Part shown: piece by piece, positions 45,619-57,632 of the stretch
Position numbering within the stretch: position 1 is the stretch's first letter
How the letters are laid out: each line of letters opens with the position of its first letter
Source: Beijerinckia sp. 28-YEA-48
Lineage (GTDB): Bacteria; Pseudomonadota; Alphaproteobacteria; Rhizobiales; Beijerinckiaceae
Direction: 5' to 3'
Assembly: GCF_900104955.1 (NCBI RefSeq)
Contig: NZ_FNSI01000001.1
Span: 5,862,001-5,926,000 of the forward strand
Length of the DNA stretch: 64,000 nt
Made by a program: the position numbers and the translations under genes
The notes under the pieces: model-generated
Told to the model about the DNA's origin: nothing
What the model saw: only the letters and a program-made list of their open reading frames with translations
Database searches by the model: none

Positions 45619-45650
45619 GGCGCTCCGGCCGAGGGTTGGGGCGCCCTTTT
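45619..45650 (+). terminator. Rho-independent terminator
   Basis: The inverted repeat GGCGCTCC / GGGGCGCC (one G-U pair) with a 11-base loop is followed by CTTTTCCTTTTT, just after the His/Met/Arg-rich gene. Confidence 0.75.
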
Positions 45651-45681
45651 CCTTTTTGGCAACACGGCGCGAGCAAATTGA

Positions 45682-46773
<1,092 letters not shown>

Positions 46774-46803
46774 GCGCAGCGGGCAATCTGAAGGGCTGAC
46801 ACG

Positions 46804-47694
46804 GTGGACTGGGACAAACTGAGAATATTCCACGCGGCGGCAGAGGCCGGGTCGTTTACCCATGCCGGCGAGGCACTGGGGCTGAGCCAGTCGGCCGTTA
46901 GCCGTCAGATCAGCGCGCTCGAGGCCGATCTGCAGGTACCGCTGTTCCACCGCCATGCCCGAGGGCTGATCCTGACCGAGCAGGGCGATGTTCTGTTTCG
47001 CACGGTGCGCGATGTCGTGGTCAAGCTGGACGCCACCCGCACCCGACTGTCGGACAGCCGGGAGCGGCCGCACGGCGACTTGCGCGTCACCACGACGGTG
47101 GGAATCGGGACCAATTGGCTGACGCCGCGAATCGGTGAGTTCCTGGAGCTTTATCCGGACATCAAACTGTCGATTCTATTGTCGGACGATGAGCTTGACC
47201 TGTCGATGCGTGAGGCCGACGTAGCGATCCGGGTGCGTGAGCCGGTGCAGGCCGACATCATCCGCCGACGCATTTTTACGATGCATTTTCATGCTTATGC
47301 ATCAGTGGCTTACCTGAAGCGTTTCGGCGAGCCGAAGTCGCTCGAGGATCTCGATCACCACCGCATCCTGACCTATGGGGTGTCGGCGCAAAACTACTTG
47401 AGCAGCGTCAACTCCCTGCACTTTGCCGGCCGTGATGCAAAGAACCCGCGTCCCTCGACGCTCACCGTCAACAATATCTCGGCCCTGCGCCGGGCTGTGG
47501 AAAACGGTGTCGGCATCGCGGTGCTGCCCGACTATATCGCGCTCGCCGACACCCAGCTCGTTCGCATCCTGCCGCAGGCGGATATGCCCGAGCTTGAGTG
47601 CTATCTCGCCTATGCGGAAGAAATGAAGAATGTCGCAAGGGTTCGTGTGTTCAGGGACTTCCTGGTCGCGAACGCGCAGCGGTGGGACTATTAA
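46804..47694 (+). CDS. LysR family transcriptional regulator 3 (trxB-linked)
   Basis: 296 residues from GTG 46804. The helix-turn-helix part is LRIFHAAAEAGSFTHAGEAL / LSQSAVSRQISALEADLQV, followed by an effector domain (DLRVTTTVGIGTNWLTPRIG, MREADVAIRVREPVQADI). It starts 30 bases after trxB and is probably in the same transcript, suggesting a redox-linked role, though no target is known. A hairpin (GCCTGTGCA 47695-47703 / TGCACAGGC 47742-47750) follows the stop. Confidence 0.9.
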   Translation: MDWDKLRIFHAAAEAGSFTHAGEALGLSQSAVSRQISALEADLQVPLFHRHARGLILTEQGDVLFRTVRDVVVKLDATRTRLSDSRERPHGDLRVTTTVGIGTNWLTPRIGEFLELYPDIKLSILLSDDELDLSMREADVAIRVREPVQADIIRRRIFTMHFHAYASVAYLKRFGEPKSLEDLDHHRILTYGVSAQNYLSSVNSLHFAGRDAKNPRPSTLTVNNISALRRAVENGVGIAVLPDYIALADTQLVRILPQADMPELECYLAYAEEMKNVARVRVFRDFLVANAQRWDY

Positions 47695-48038
47695 GCCTGT
47701 GCATGGCTGGAGCCAAGTTTGGTTACTCGCTATGCATTATCTGCACAGGCACCATGCACATTGCGGCGTTGCGACGCACGACTGCACCGCGCAATATGTC
47801 TGGGTCGGCTGAGGTTTGAGCCAAGCCCCCTCCCTTCCGGTGAGGCTCACAAAAGAACTTCATGCCGTTCCCCTCTGGAGACATCCGGCTTCCCCGCTGG
47901 ATTGTCGGCCGGGCAGCAATGCCCGGCCTTTTTTTATGCAAAATTTCCCTCAAATGCCTCCGTTTGTGCGGTGTACGACTTGTCCGCTCGAAAATTCATG
48001 CTAGCGATCGCGTTGGTATGAAGAGGGAGGGAAAAGTT
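47695..48038. other. Intergenic region with terminator before the FmdE-like gene
   Basis: 344 bases. Directly after the LysR stop lie overlapping inverted repeats (GCCTGTGCATGG with TGCACAGGC and CCATGCACA), and a clear terminator sits at 47907-47935. The last 100 bases should hold the promoter of the FmdE-like gene. No gene recognised. Confidence 0.5.
47907..47935 (+). terminator. Strong Rho-independent terminator
   Basis: Stem GGCCGGGCA / TGCCCGGCC with a GCAA loop followed by seven T residues. Confidence 0.9.
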
Positions 48039-48581
48039 ATGACGATGCATAGCTCGCTCAGCGACAAAACGGCTGCGTTTGTCACGCGACTGGTCGGAGC
48101 GACCGTCATTCTGGCGTTCGCCGGCAGCTTATCGGCAGCCCAAGCCCAAAGCCGCGAGGAATGGATCGCGCTCGGCACCCGCGTGCACGGTGGCTTCGGC
48201 GCGTTCATTCCCGTTGGCATTCGCATCGGGCTCGATGCCCTCCAGAAGCTCAACGCCAAGCCGCGTGAGGTCAATGTGACCTTCTGGGCCGGGCCGAAGG
48301 CGCCTTGCGCCTGCCCAGCCGATGGCATTCTGATCGCCACCACCGCCAGCCCCGGCCAGGGCTCGCTCACCGTGGCGTCGGACAAGGCGCCCGAGGGCCT
48401 GTTTGCCGTCGCGGTCATCACCCACAAGCAGAGCGGCGCCTCGGTGAAATATACGATCGCTGAGAGCTGGATGCCCCGCCTGGTGGAGATGAACAAGACG
48501 CTCGATCCGGCCGGCCGCTTCGATGCGGTGATGCAGGCCGAGGGGCTCTTTCAAGCCGAGCTGACGCCGGCAAAGCCATAG
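48039..48581 (+). CDS. Exported FmdE-like protein
   Basis: 180 residues from ATG 48039, which follows GGGAGGG (ATG 48018 is also in frame). It has a signal peptide ending SAAQAQ. The mature part has the FmdE-family layout: GTRVHGGFGAFIPVGIRIGL at about residues 48-67, then CACPADGILIATTASPGQG. Cytoplasmic FmdE proteins associate with tungsten/molybdenum formylmethanofuran dehydrogenase; an exported single-domain form is unusual. The usual cysteine after the HGG-like motif appears to be missing. Two binding-protein genes follow, suggesting a joint uptake role. Confidence 0.65.
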   Translation: MTMHSSLSDKTAAFVTRLVGATVILAFAGSLSAAQAQSREEWIALGTRVHGGFGAFIPVGIRIGLDALQKLNAKPREVNVTFWAGPKAPCACPADGILIATTASPGQGSLTVASDKAPEGLFAVAVITHKQSGASVKYTIAESWMPRLVEMNKTLDPAGRFDAVMQAEGLFQAELTPAKP

Positions 48582-48688
48582 CTCAGTCAAAGCCCGCGCT
48601 GTCTGGGCTTAGGCTGTCTGTAGCCACGGTCTTGCTGGACCCGATGATCCTGCCTGGGATATGAAATAAAGACCAGGGGAGGACAATC

Positions 48689-49732
48689 ATGATCACCAGA
48701 CGCGCATTCGCGCTGTCGGGTGCGGCGGCAGCGACAACGCTGGCCGCGCCCGCGCTCGCGCAAGGTCCCACCAAAGTCAAACTCGGCGTCCCAAACGCAG
48801 CCACGGATGTGGGCTATTTCGTTGCCCATGCACGCGGCTATTTCAAAGACGAAGGACTCGACGTCGAGATGATCCCCTTCGACTCGGCGGCGCGCATGAT
48901 CGCGCCGATGGCATCCGGCGATCTTCAAGTGGCGGCGGGCGGGCCGTCGGCCGGGTTCTATAACGGCTTCACGCGCGGCCTCGACATTCGCATGGTCGCC
49001 GACAAATCGCGCAACATCGTCAACCGCAGCAGCATCCGGCTGATGGTGCGCACGGCCTTGGTCCAGTCAGGGCGGGTCAAGACGATCGCCGATCTGAAGG
49101 GGCTGACCTATGCCAATGGCGCACCGGGCAGTTCCGCCAGCACGCTGTTCTACCTGCTGTTCAAGAAGGCCGGCATCCCGATGGACCAGGTGCGGGAAAC
49201 GTCCATGAGCTTCCCGCAGCAGGTGGCGGCGTTGGAAAGCGGCGCGATCGATTTCGCCATGCCGCCCGATCCGGCCGGCACGCTGGCGGTGAAACGCGGG
49301 GCGGCGGTCGCTTTGATGCCGAGTTGGGAATTGATGCCGTCGCAACAAGTGGCAGTGACGCTTTATGGCGGCAAGTTCATCAAGGAGCAGAGCGAACAGG
49401 GCAAGCGCTTCCTGCGCGCCTTTCTGCGGGGCGTGCGCGATCATAATGACTCGCTCGACGACACCGGCAATTTCTCGGGCGCCAAGGGCGATGCGATCAT
49501 CGACATCCTGGTGAAATACGGGCCGTTCCGCGACCCGCAGATCTATAAGTCCTTCGTGCTCGCCTATTGCGATCCCGACGGCAAGCTCGACATGCAAGCG
49601 CTGCAGACCGACATCGACATTTTTGGCGAACTGAAAATGCTGGAGCGACCAGTGGAGCTCGCCAAGGTCGTGGATATGAGCTTTCTCGATTGGGCCCTGC
49701 AGCAGCTCGGGCCCTACAAGAAAGCGGCCTAA
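48689..49732 (+). CDS. Orphan ABC-type substrate-binding protein with Tat-like signal
   Basis: 347 residues. The N-terminus has MITRRAFALSGAAAATTLA, a Tat-type signal ending APALAQ, then an NMT1/SsuA-type domain: GYFVAHARGYFKDEGLDVEM, MASGDLQVAAGGPSAGFYNG, ADLKGLTYANGAPGSSASTL. ATG 48689 follows GGGGAGGA. No permease or ATPase is adjacent. It sits between the exported FmdE-like gene and a Bug protein, all in one direction. Ligand unknown. Confidence 0.87.
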   Translation: MITRRAFALSGAAAATTLAAPALAQGPTKVKLGVPNAATDVGYFVAHARGYFKDEGLDVEMIPFDSAARMIAPMASGDLQVAAGGPSAGFYNGFTRGLDIRMVADKSRNIVNRSSIRLMVRTALVQSGRVKTIADLKGLTYANGAPGSSASTLFYLLFKKAGIPMDQVRETSMSFPQQVAALESGAIDFAMPPDPAGTLAVKRGAAVALMPSWELMPSQQVAVTLYGGKFIKEQSEQGKRFLRAFLRGVRDHNDSLDDTGNFSGAKGDAIIDILVKYGPFRDPQIYKSFVLAYCDPDGKLDMQALQTDIDIFGELKMLERPVELAKVVDMSFLDWALQQLGPYKKAA

Positions 49733-49753
49733 GCGTTGAGCGTGGAGCAGATA

Positions 49754-49785
49754 TGATGCGCGGGCGTTTGAACGTTCGCGCATCA
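49754..49785 (+). terminator. Long hairpin between two binding-protein genes
   Basis: An approximately 15-base stem (TGATGCGCGGGCGTT / AACGTTCGCGCATCA, with G-U pairs) and a 2-base spacer lies 21 bases after the stop at 49732. It lacks a clear T tract, so it may protect or attenuate the transcript, not fully terminate it. Confidence 0.5.
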
Positions 49786-49853
49786 TCTATCTATAAGAAT
49801 GCGTGGTGATCATCCAACAACAACAAACGCCACGATAAAAACAGGAGGAAACG

Positions 49854-50846
49854 ATGCAGAACTTGTCTCGCCGGCACGTCATCCAGGGATTGTCGGCCGC
49901 GACCGCCATGCCCACACTCGCCGTTCCCCTTCTGACCTTGCCGGCCATCGCCCAGGATTATCCGACGCGCGATGTGAGTTTTGTCTGCGCCTTTCCAGCG
50001 GGCAGCGGCGCCGATGTCATCGTGCGCTGGTATGCGGAGAAAATGCGGCCGCTGCTCGGGCGCACTGTCATCGTCGAAAACAAGGTTGGCGCCCTCGGCA
50101 ATCTGGCAACGGAATATACGGCCCGCTCAAAGCCCGACGGGCACACGATCTACGTGCATGGGGCGACGGCGCTGGCAGCCAACATGAGCCTGTTCAAAAA
50201 GCCGCCGGTCGATGCCGAAAAGGAAATCCAGATCGTCGCCACCATCAACAGGCAGCCGACCATGCTGGTGGTGCGCCCCGACGCGCCTTGGCAGACGCTG
50301 GCCGAACTCACCGCTTTTCTGAAGCAGAAGGGCGCCAAGGCGAGCTATGGCACGTCCAATCCGCTCGGCCGGGTGATGGGCTCGATCTATAACCAGACCA
50401 TGGGCCTTGAGGCCGTGGAGGTCATCTATCGCACCGCCGGCGATTCATTGAACGACCTGACCAGCGGCGCGCTCGACTTCGCCACGCTCGACAATATTTT
50501 CAGTATCTCTCAAGAGCGCGAGAAGCGGGTCCGCATTCTGGCGATCAGCCCGCCCGAGCGGATGCAGGTGGTGCCGCAGTTTCCGACCATGACGGAGCTT
50601 GGCGTGCCGATGAAGATCGTCGGGTGGTTCGCGGCGATGGTGCCGATGGCGACGCCGCGCCCGATCGTCGAGCGGCTGAACCAGCTGTTCAACGAAGTCA
50701 CCGGTAGCGCCGAAGGCAAGGTCTTCCTCAACAGCGTCGCCAGCGATCCCTGGATCACGACACCGGACGAGGGCCAGGCTTTCCTGCGCGAACAAATCGT
50801 CGACTGGAGAGCCTGGATCGACCAAGCGAAGATCGAGCCGCAATAA
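49854..50846 (+). CDS. Bug-family (tripartite tricarboxylate transporter) binding protein 3
   Basis: 330 residues with a signal region containing LSRRHVIQGLSAATA, possibly Tat-type, ending LPAIAQ. Family segments are YPTRDVSFVCAFPAGSGADVIVR, ATEYTARSKPDGHTIYVHG, ASYGTSNPLGRVMGSIYNQ and VEVIYRTAGDSLNDLTSGAL. ATG 49854 follows AGGAGGAA. As with the other two Bug genes in the window, no TctAB membrane genes are next to it. Ligand unknown. Confidence 0.88.
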   Translation: MQNLSRRHVIQGLSAATAMPTLAVPLLTLPAIAQDYPTRDVSFVCAFPAGSGADVIVRWYAEKMRPLLGRTVIVENKVGALGNLATEYTARSKPDGHTIYVHGATALAANMSLFKKPPVDAEKEIQIVATINRQPTMLVVRPDAPWQTLAELTAFLKQKGAKASYGTSNPLGRVMGSIYNQTMGLEAVEVIYRTAGDSLNDLTSGALDFATLDNIFSISQEREKRVRILAISPPERMQVVPQFPTMTELGVPMKIVGWFAAMVPMATPRPIVERLNQLFNEVTGSAEGKVFLNSVASDPWITTPDEGQAFLREQIVDWRAWIDQAKIEPQ

Positions 50847-50885
50847 TGCTCGGTCTTCGCTGAATGATGTCGGGCTGTTTGGGGA

Positions 50886-51167
50886 TCAGCCGCGGGCGAG
50901 GCGGACGGCGACGCCGCTGACGATAACGCGCTTGAGATCGCAGGCGGACAGATCGCAGCTCTTCACGCCATCGACGGTGTAATCAACGTCGACGATGGCG
51001 TCGGCTTCGTAGTCCTTGGCCTGGTCGATGAGACGCTTGAGGGCCTGGGCTCGCAATTCCTCCGAGGTGGCACTGACCGTACCGCCCCAGCTGGTAGCCG
51101 CCGAAATGCGCCCGATCTCCCGGACAACGCGGCTGCCTTGGATTTCATGACTCGAACTGACTAACAC
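50886..51167 (-). CDS. YbjQ family heavy-metal-binding-domain protein
   Basis: 93 residues of the YbjQ/UPF0145 family, with the GSRVVREIGRISAATSWG, SEELRAQALKRLIDQAKDYEAD and IVDVDYTVDG blocks. The family is often labelled a putative heavy-metal-binding domain and forms pentamers; its function is not established. The start is GTG at 51167, preceded by AGGAGAAG. Two cysteines lie in the SCDLSACDLKRV stretch. It is alone between the Bug gene and purH. Confidence 0.88.
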   Translation of the reverse strand: MLVSSSHEIQGSRVVREIGRISAATSWGGTVSATSEELRAQALKRLIDQAKDYEADAIVDVDYTVDGVKSCDLSACDLKRVIVSGVAVRLARG

Positions 51168-51310
51168 GATACTTCTCCTGAACCCCCAACCATGCTGCTA
51201 CGCGCAGCTGGTTTCTATCCCATTAATGGCAAGTTTGCGTCCGCAGTCGGTGCGAAGCCGCACCGTGCGATCACTAATAGTGAATGTGCGTGAACCGGGC
51301 CTGAACGCTG

Positions 51311-51410
51311 CATAGCGTTTCGCAGCTCGGCGGAGCCGCCGAGCGCCATGAAGACGCGTCAAAATAAGAGAATCTCGGCAAAATCACGTTTCTACCGAAA
51401 CGTGATTTGC
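51311..51410 (+). repeat. Two-hairpin intergenic repeat, copy B3
   Basis: Starts CATAGCGTTTCGCAG, first hairpin CTCGGCggagccGCCGAG, middle GCCATGAAGACGCGTCAAAA, second hairpin built on TCACGTTTC / GAAACGTGA, ending GATTTGC one base before the purH stop codon (51412). Relative to B2 the second stem has compensating changes (CGCG to CACG on one side, CGTG on the other). It could act as the purH terminator region. Confidence 0.75.
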
Positions 51411-51411
51411 T

Positions 51412-53004
<1,593 letters not shown>

Positions 53005-53097
53005 GGCGGGGGATCTCGGGCAGCAGGGTGAAGCAATTGGTGGCCGGCGCTTAGCATGCGCCGGAGCCGGGGGAAAGCTTGGCTATTACGGTTACTG

Positions 53098-54804
53098 TTA
53101 TTGTGACCGGCTCAGCACCCAGGGCACTTCCGACTGGGTGGCGGCATTGCCGTGTATGACGATCTGGGTGGTGGCGCGGGGGCCGTCGAAACCGGCGAAA
53201 AAGACGCTTTCTTCCAGGGCCAGGGGCAGGCCGGAGGCGTGGAAAATCCAGGCTTCGCCGGTGGGAAGGGCGAGCAGCACGCCCTGGCCGTTTTCGATCA
53301 GTCCAGCCCGAACCTGGGGGTGCAGGTGAAAGCGCAGGGCATAGTCGACGGAATCGAGGCCCTGGGCGTTGTTCTTGCCGATCCGCGACAGGGTGTCGGC
53401 GCCCTCCAGCCGCCAGCCGTCAGCGGCCAACGTCAGCCGGCGGCGGTGTAGGGCGCGGAAAGCGGCACTGTAGCCATCGTGGCTGACGTCGATCTCGCTC
53501 GCCAGCTCATCGTCGTTGCGACGGGTTTCGACCTGCGAGGGACCGGCGACAATGAAAGTGTCGCAGATGGCGCGGGCGAGGCTGCTGGTGGCGAAACGGC
53601 ACGATGAGGTATCGGCGAGAATCAAGGTCGAATGGGCGGCCGTCAGGCGCGCCGCCTCGCGCATCGCGCCACGCATCTGGGACGGCGCGCCGCAATTGAC
53701 GATGATGCGCTGCCCCTGGCTCGACAATTCAAACGACAGCGTGCCGGCATGCGCCCGGCTCGAATATTCCGGCGGCGGCGGCGCGCCAGCGTCGCAGACG
53801 ACGATGGTGGTGCCACCTTCGAGCCGTTGATAGCCGGCATAATGAGCATTCAGCACGGGCTGGGCACGGGCATCGTCATAGGCGAGCACGGTGGCCAGCG
53901 TATCAGGCGCCGTCACGCCCATGCCATTGAAGAGCGCCAAGGTCGCATCGCCATGGCGCATCATGCGCAGCATCGGCATCACGCGGTCGACGCAGGAGAT
54001 GAGTTCTTGCGGGATCGACAGACCACGCGCGGCGAAGGCCTGGCGCAGCGGCAGGAGATCGAGCAGGAGATCGACCAGAACCTGCGGGTTGCGCGAGATG
54101 TGGCCTCCGTCCGGCAGCACCTGGGCCTGTAGCGTGTTGACGAGCAGTTTCTCGAATTTGCGCCGGGAGCTTTCCAGGCCCGTGGCGCAAAGGCTTGCCT
54201 GCATCAGGGCCAGAACGACAGTGAGCTTTGCTTCGCCACCGAGCCCGTCGGCCACTTGACGCGACAGGAAGGTGACGTGGCGGCCGATGCTCTTCATGAA
54301 GCGGCGATAGAAATTGGCGTCGGCGCCTTCGAGCAACAGCGGCGAATGGGACAGCCAGGAGATAAGCCGGCGTGCCGCTACCTGCGGCTGCCAAGCGATG
54401 CCGCTGGTCTGGCGATTTTGTCGCGTGATCCATTCGTCGACGAGCGAGCGGGCGTTGGCGCGCGCCAGCGCGGTTTCGGCGGCGCGCAGATGGCGCAGCC
54501 AGGCAAAGCCCATCAGCGCCGTTTCCCATTCCTGCGGCGCTTCGGTGAAATCGAAGGGTGACGTGCCGTGTGAATCGACGATGCGGCCGGCGAAATGGAA
54601 GTGACCGGCGTAGATGTCGTCGGCGATGGCCGGGTCGGTGGTGCGGATGTCCTGCGGTGCGATCGCCAGGGCGCGGGGGCCCCGGGTGCTGAAATCGGCG
54701 ATTTTACGGCCTGGCCACGCCAAAGCGCGCCGCGTTGTACGCAAGCCAATTCCCCACGCCAGACGAGCAACCGTCAGGCGTTCAGCAACAGACACCGCCG
54801 TCAC
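53098..54804 (-). CDS. Heparinase II/III family protein
   Basis: About 568 residues. GTG 54804 is preferred because AAGGAGG lies nine bases before it; longer in-frame starts would place that site inside the gene. The N-terminal alpha/alpha-barrel half (about 60-330) has FDFTEAPQEWETALMGFAWL, LISWLSHSPLLL and VLPDGGHISRNPQVLVDLLL. The C-terminal beta-sheet half is Heparinase_II_III-like (TLSFELSSQGQRIIVNCG). No signal peptide is obvious. It is conserved beside rsmB and purH in this group; the polysaccharide substrate is unknown. Confidence 0.9.
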   Translation of the reverse strand: MTAVSVAERLTVARLAWGIGLRTTRRALAWPGRKIADFSTRGPRALAIAPQDIRTTDPAIADDIYAGHFHFAGRIVDSHGTSPFDFTEAPQEWETALMGFAWLRHLRAAETALARANARSLVDEWITRQNRQTSGIAWQPQVAARRLISWLSHSPLLLEGADANFYRRFMKSIGRHVTFLSRQVADGLGGEAKLTVVLALMQASLCATGLESSRRKFEKLLVNTLQAQVLPDGGHISRNPQVLVDLLLDLLPLRQAFAARGLSIPQELISCVDRVMPMLRMMRHGDATLALFNGMGVTAPDTLATVLAYDDARAQPVLNAHYAGYQRLEGGTTIVVCDAGAPPPPEYSSRAHAGTLSFELSSQGQRIIVNCGAPSQMRGAMREAARLTAAHSTLILADTSSCRFATSSLARAICDTFIVAGPSQVETRRNDDELASEIDVSHDGYSAAFRALHRRRLTLAADGWRLEGADTLSRIGKNNAQGLDSVDYALRFHLHPQVRAGLIENGQGVLLALPTGEAWIFHASGLPLALEESVFFAGFDGPRATTQIVIHGNAATQSEVPWVLSRSQ

Positions 54805-54937
54805 CGCGCCAAACCTCCTTCGCAACCAGGCTGAAAGATCACCATGACCCTCTTGTCTCGACGACTCAGAGCCATTTTCTTACCTGATTGGAGGGCATTG
54901 GGCGAATGGAAGCAAATCAAGCTGGTGAGAGAAGCTG

Positions 54938-56305
54938 TCAGCTCGGCCGCCGTTGCAGACGAACGGCGAAGAATCCGTCAAGCCCGGCCATTCGCTTGTC
55001 CGCATGGGGCAGATGCGATGGCAGCGTGCGCACTTCGCCATCGGCATTGATGCACTCCGCCAGTCCGCCGATCTCGTCCGCCGTCACCGGTGCGCGCAGC
55101 ATATCGGGATTGCGACGCAGCAGGGCGGCAATGTGCTGTTCGCCCTCCTCGGGTTCGAGCGAACAGGTGCAATAGACCAGACGGCCACCGGGCTTGAGCA
55201 GGCCGCAGGCGCGATCGAGCATTTTGGCTTGTAGCGTCGCCAGCGCGGTGATGTCGCTGATGCGCTTGGTCCAGGCCACATCAGGATGGCGGCGGATGGT
55301 GCCGGTGCTGGAGCAGGGGGCATCGAGCAGAATGGCATCGAACGGCGCTGCATCGAAGCTCAGCGCATCGCCGATGTGCAGTTCCGCCGAAAGGCCAAGG
55401 CGGGTGAGATTTTCGGCGACACGCTTCATCCGTTCGGCGGAACGGTCGAGCGCCACCACATGGGCGCCGTGAAGCGCAAGCTGGGCGGTCTTGCCGCCTG
55501 GCGCGGCGCAAAGATCAGCAACGCGTTCGCCAACGGCGACGCCGAGCAGGCGCGCCGGCAGGGCAGCGGCTGCATCCTGCACCCACCACTCGCCATCGGC
55601 ATATCCGGCCAGCGTCTCGATCGGCGCATGGGTGGAGAGACGCACCGAGCCGGTCGGCAGAGCGATACCGCCAAGCCTTTGCGCCCAGCCTTCGGCGTCG
55701 GATTTCACCGTGAGATCGAGGGTCGGTTCCTGCCCATGCATCGCGGCGATGGCCTGGGCGGTCTCCTCGCCATAGATCTTGTTCCAGCGCACGGCGAGCC
55801 ATTGCGGCGTGTCGACGAATGGATCGTCCTGCACGATCTCGCCGGCTTCGTTGGCGCGGACGATGGTGCGCAGAACCGCATTGGCGAGGCCCGCGAAGGC
55901 GGCCGAACGGGGATCGCGCTTGACCGCATGCACGGCTAGATCGACCGCGGCACGGTCAGGCACGTCCATAAAGAGGATTTGCGCAACGGCGGTGACAAGA
56001 TGCCATTCCAGGGCGCCCGACTTCTTCGGCAGGCCTTTCTCAAGTCCCTGAGCCAGGCGTGCGCGAATGGAGCCGAGATGGCGCAAAGCCGTCGTGGCGA
56101 TGGAGCGCGCCAGTGCGCGGTCGCGGGCATCGAGTTCCGATGTGCGGGTCGCGGCGAAGCGATCTTCAACCGCATGTCCCGAAGCCAGGATATCGGCGAG
56201 CGCTTGAGCGGCGGTGAGGCGTGCGGACAATCCGGGTGGCGGCGGTGGCACCGGCTCGGCAGAACGAGCACCAAATCCACCGGAACGCTTTTTTAAGTCT
56301 GGCAA
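54938..56305 (-). CDS. rsmB: RsmB/NOP family 16S rRNA cytosine-5 methyltransferase
   Basis: About 455 residues if TTG 56305 is the start (AGGACGG lies six bases before); another in-frame TTG at 56377 is less likely. The N-terminal NusB-like RNA-binding domain (about 30-160; LTAAQALADILASGHAVEDRF) precedes the methyltransferase domain: SAM motif VADLCAAPGGKTAQLAL, motif IV ILLDAPCSSTGT and motif VI LVYCTCSLEPEEGE, both cysteines present. It methylates C967-equivalent in 16S rRNA by family. It is upstream of the heparinase-like gene. Confidence 0.92.
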   Translation of the reverse strand: MPDLKKRSGGFGARSAEPVPPPPPGLSARLTAAQALADILASGHAVEDRFAATRTSELDARDRALARSIATTALRHLGSIRARLAQGLEKGLPKKSGALEWHLVTAVAQILFMDVPDRAAVDLAVHAVKRDPRSAAFAGLANAVLRTIVRANEAGEIVQDDPFVDTPQWLAVRWNKIYGEETAQAIAAMHGQEPTLDLTVKSDAEGWAQRLGGIALPTGSVRLSTHAPIETLAGYADGEWWVQDAAAALPARLLGVAVGERVADLCAAPGGKTAQLALHGAHVVALDRSAERMKRVAENLTRLGLSAELHIGDALSFDAAPFDAILLDAPCSSTGTIRRHPDVAWTKRISDITALATLQAKMLDRACGLLKPGGRLVYCTCSLEPEEGEQHIAALLRRNPDMLRAPVTADEIGGLAECINADGEVRTLPSHLPHADKRMAGLDGFFAVRLQRRPS

Positions 56306-56648
56306 CCCGCACCGTCCTACAAAGTCTGTCCCGGCATCATGTGCGGGGACGGGTGAAGAGGCCGGTTGACGAATCAACTCCGCTCACCGGTTCAATCATG
56401 TTCAAGCTCTTGCGCGAAAGGCAACGCGTTGCGCCGTGTTTTGTTCCCGCTGGAGCCAATATGCACGCATCATCGGCGGTAAGTCAGGCCCATTTGTGAC
56501 CAGCTGCGAAGTTGCACCCGCAATTCGCAGCTATCCCCAAGGTCCTGCTCCAAGCTCTTGCTCCAAGCTCTTGCTCAAGGCTGTAGCTCAAGGACGCTGC
56601 AAATGCGGGCACGTGATTCAAATCACAGGCAATTATCCCCAGGGTCGA
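56306..56648. other. Intergenic region upstream of rsmB with short direct repeats
   Basis: 343 bases. The 16-base sequence CTATCCCCAAGGTCCT occurs at 56531-56546 and again at 56649-56664 (where it is the end of htpX), with a third, imperfect copy at 56633-56646. Imperfect tandem units of about 12-13 bases (TGCTCCAAGCTCT and variants) fill about 56545-56596. No gene is seen; the part next to 56305 probably holds the rsmB promoter. Confidence 0.55.
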
Positions 56649-57581
56649 CTATCCCCAAGGTCCTCGACGCGGGGCCAGTGGATCGCCACCGCCCAGAAAG
56701 CCGCCGGAACGGGAAGGCGGAGGAGCGCCACGGCCGATGCCCATGCGCTGCGCCAACTCATCGAGCGCAGCGATGCGGTTTTCCACATTGGGATGGGTGG
56801 AGAAGAGATTGTCCATGCCCTGGCCGGTCAGCGGATTGACGATGAACATATGCGCCATCGCCGGATTGGCTTCCGCCGCTGCGTTGGGAATACGTTCGGC
56901 CGCGCCGGAAATTTTCGCCAGCGCCGAGGCCAGCCAGCGCGGGTTGCCGCAGATTTCCGCGCCAAGGCGGTCGGCTTCATATTCCCTCGACCGGCTGATC
57001 GCCATCTGCACGATCATGGCGGCGAGCGGCGCCAGAATCATCAAGGCGATCGAGCCGATGATGCCGAGACCGTTATTGTTGCGGTTGCCGCCAAAGAACA
57101 TGCCCCACTGGGCGATGGACGAGATGGCACCGGCCAATGTGGCGGTGACGGTCATCGTCAACGTGTCGCGATGTTTGATATGCGCCAGCTCATGGGCGAT
57201 GACGCCGGACAATTCCTCGCGGCTGAGCATGTTGAGCAGCCCGGTGTGCACGGCGACGGCGGAATTTTCCGGATTACGGCCGGTGGCGAAAGCGTTCGGC
57301 TGCGGATCCTCGATCACATAGACGCGGGGCGGCGGCAGGCCGGCGCGCTGGGCCAGGCCATGGACCATGTTGACCAGATCCGGCGCCGAGGTGGCGTCGA
57401 CTTCATGGGCGTTGGTCGAGGCCAGCGCCATGTGGTCGGAGTTCCACAACGCGTAAAGGTTGGTCGCGGCTGCGATGGCGAGTGCGATGAGCATGCCGGT
57501 TTTGCCGCCCATCAGGGCGCCAACAACGGCAAAAATGGCAGTCATGGCAGCAAGCAGTATTGCCGTGCGCATGATATTCAT
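56649..57581 (-). CDS. htpX: Membrane-bound zinc metalloprotease HtpX
   Basis: 310 residues from ATG 57581, which has GGAGG 11 bases before. It has two N-terminal helices, the zinc site HELAH in [20 protein letters not shown], two more helices, and the family segment [24 protein letters not shown] with the third ligand glutamate. A Gly/Pro-rich tail ends the protein. HtpX degrades misfolded membrane proteins. A sigma-32-like promoter may lie at 57633-57662. Confidence 0.95.
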   Translation of the reverse strand: MNIMRTAILLAAMTAIFAVVGALMGGKTGMLIALAIAAATNLYALWNSDHMALASTNAHEVDATSAPDLVNMVHGLAQRAGLPPPRVYVIEDPQPNAFATGRNPENSAVAVHTGLLNMLSREELSGVIAHELAHIKHRDTLTMTVTATLAGAISSIAQWGMFFGGNRNNNGLGIIGSIALMILAPLAAMIVQMAISRSREYEADRLGAEICGNPRWLASALAKISGAAERIPNAAAEANPAMAHMFIVNPLTGQGMDNLFSTHPNVENRIAALDELAQRMGIGRGAPPPSRSGGFLGGGDPLAPRRGPWG

Positions 57582-57632
57582 GGGTTTATTCACCTCCGAT
57601 GGGCCGGCTGGAAGCTTTGCCGGTCGCGTCTT

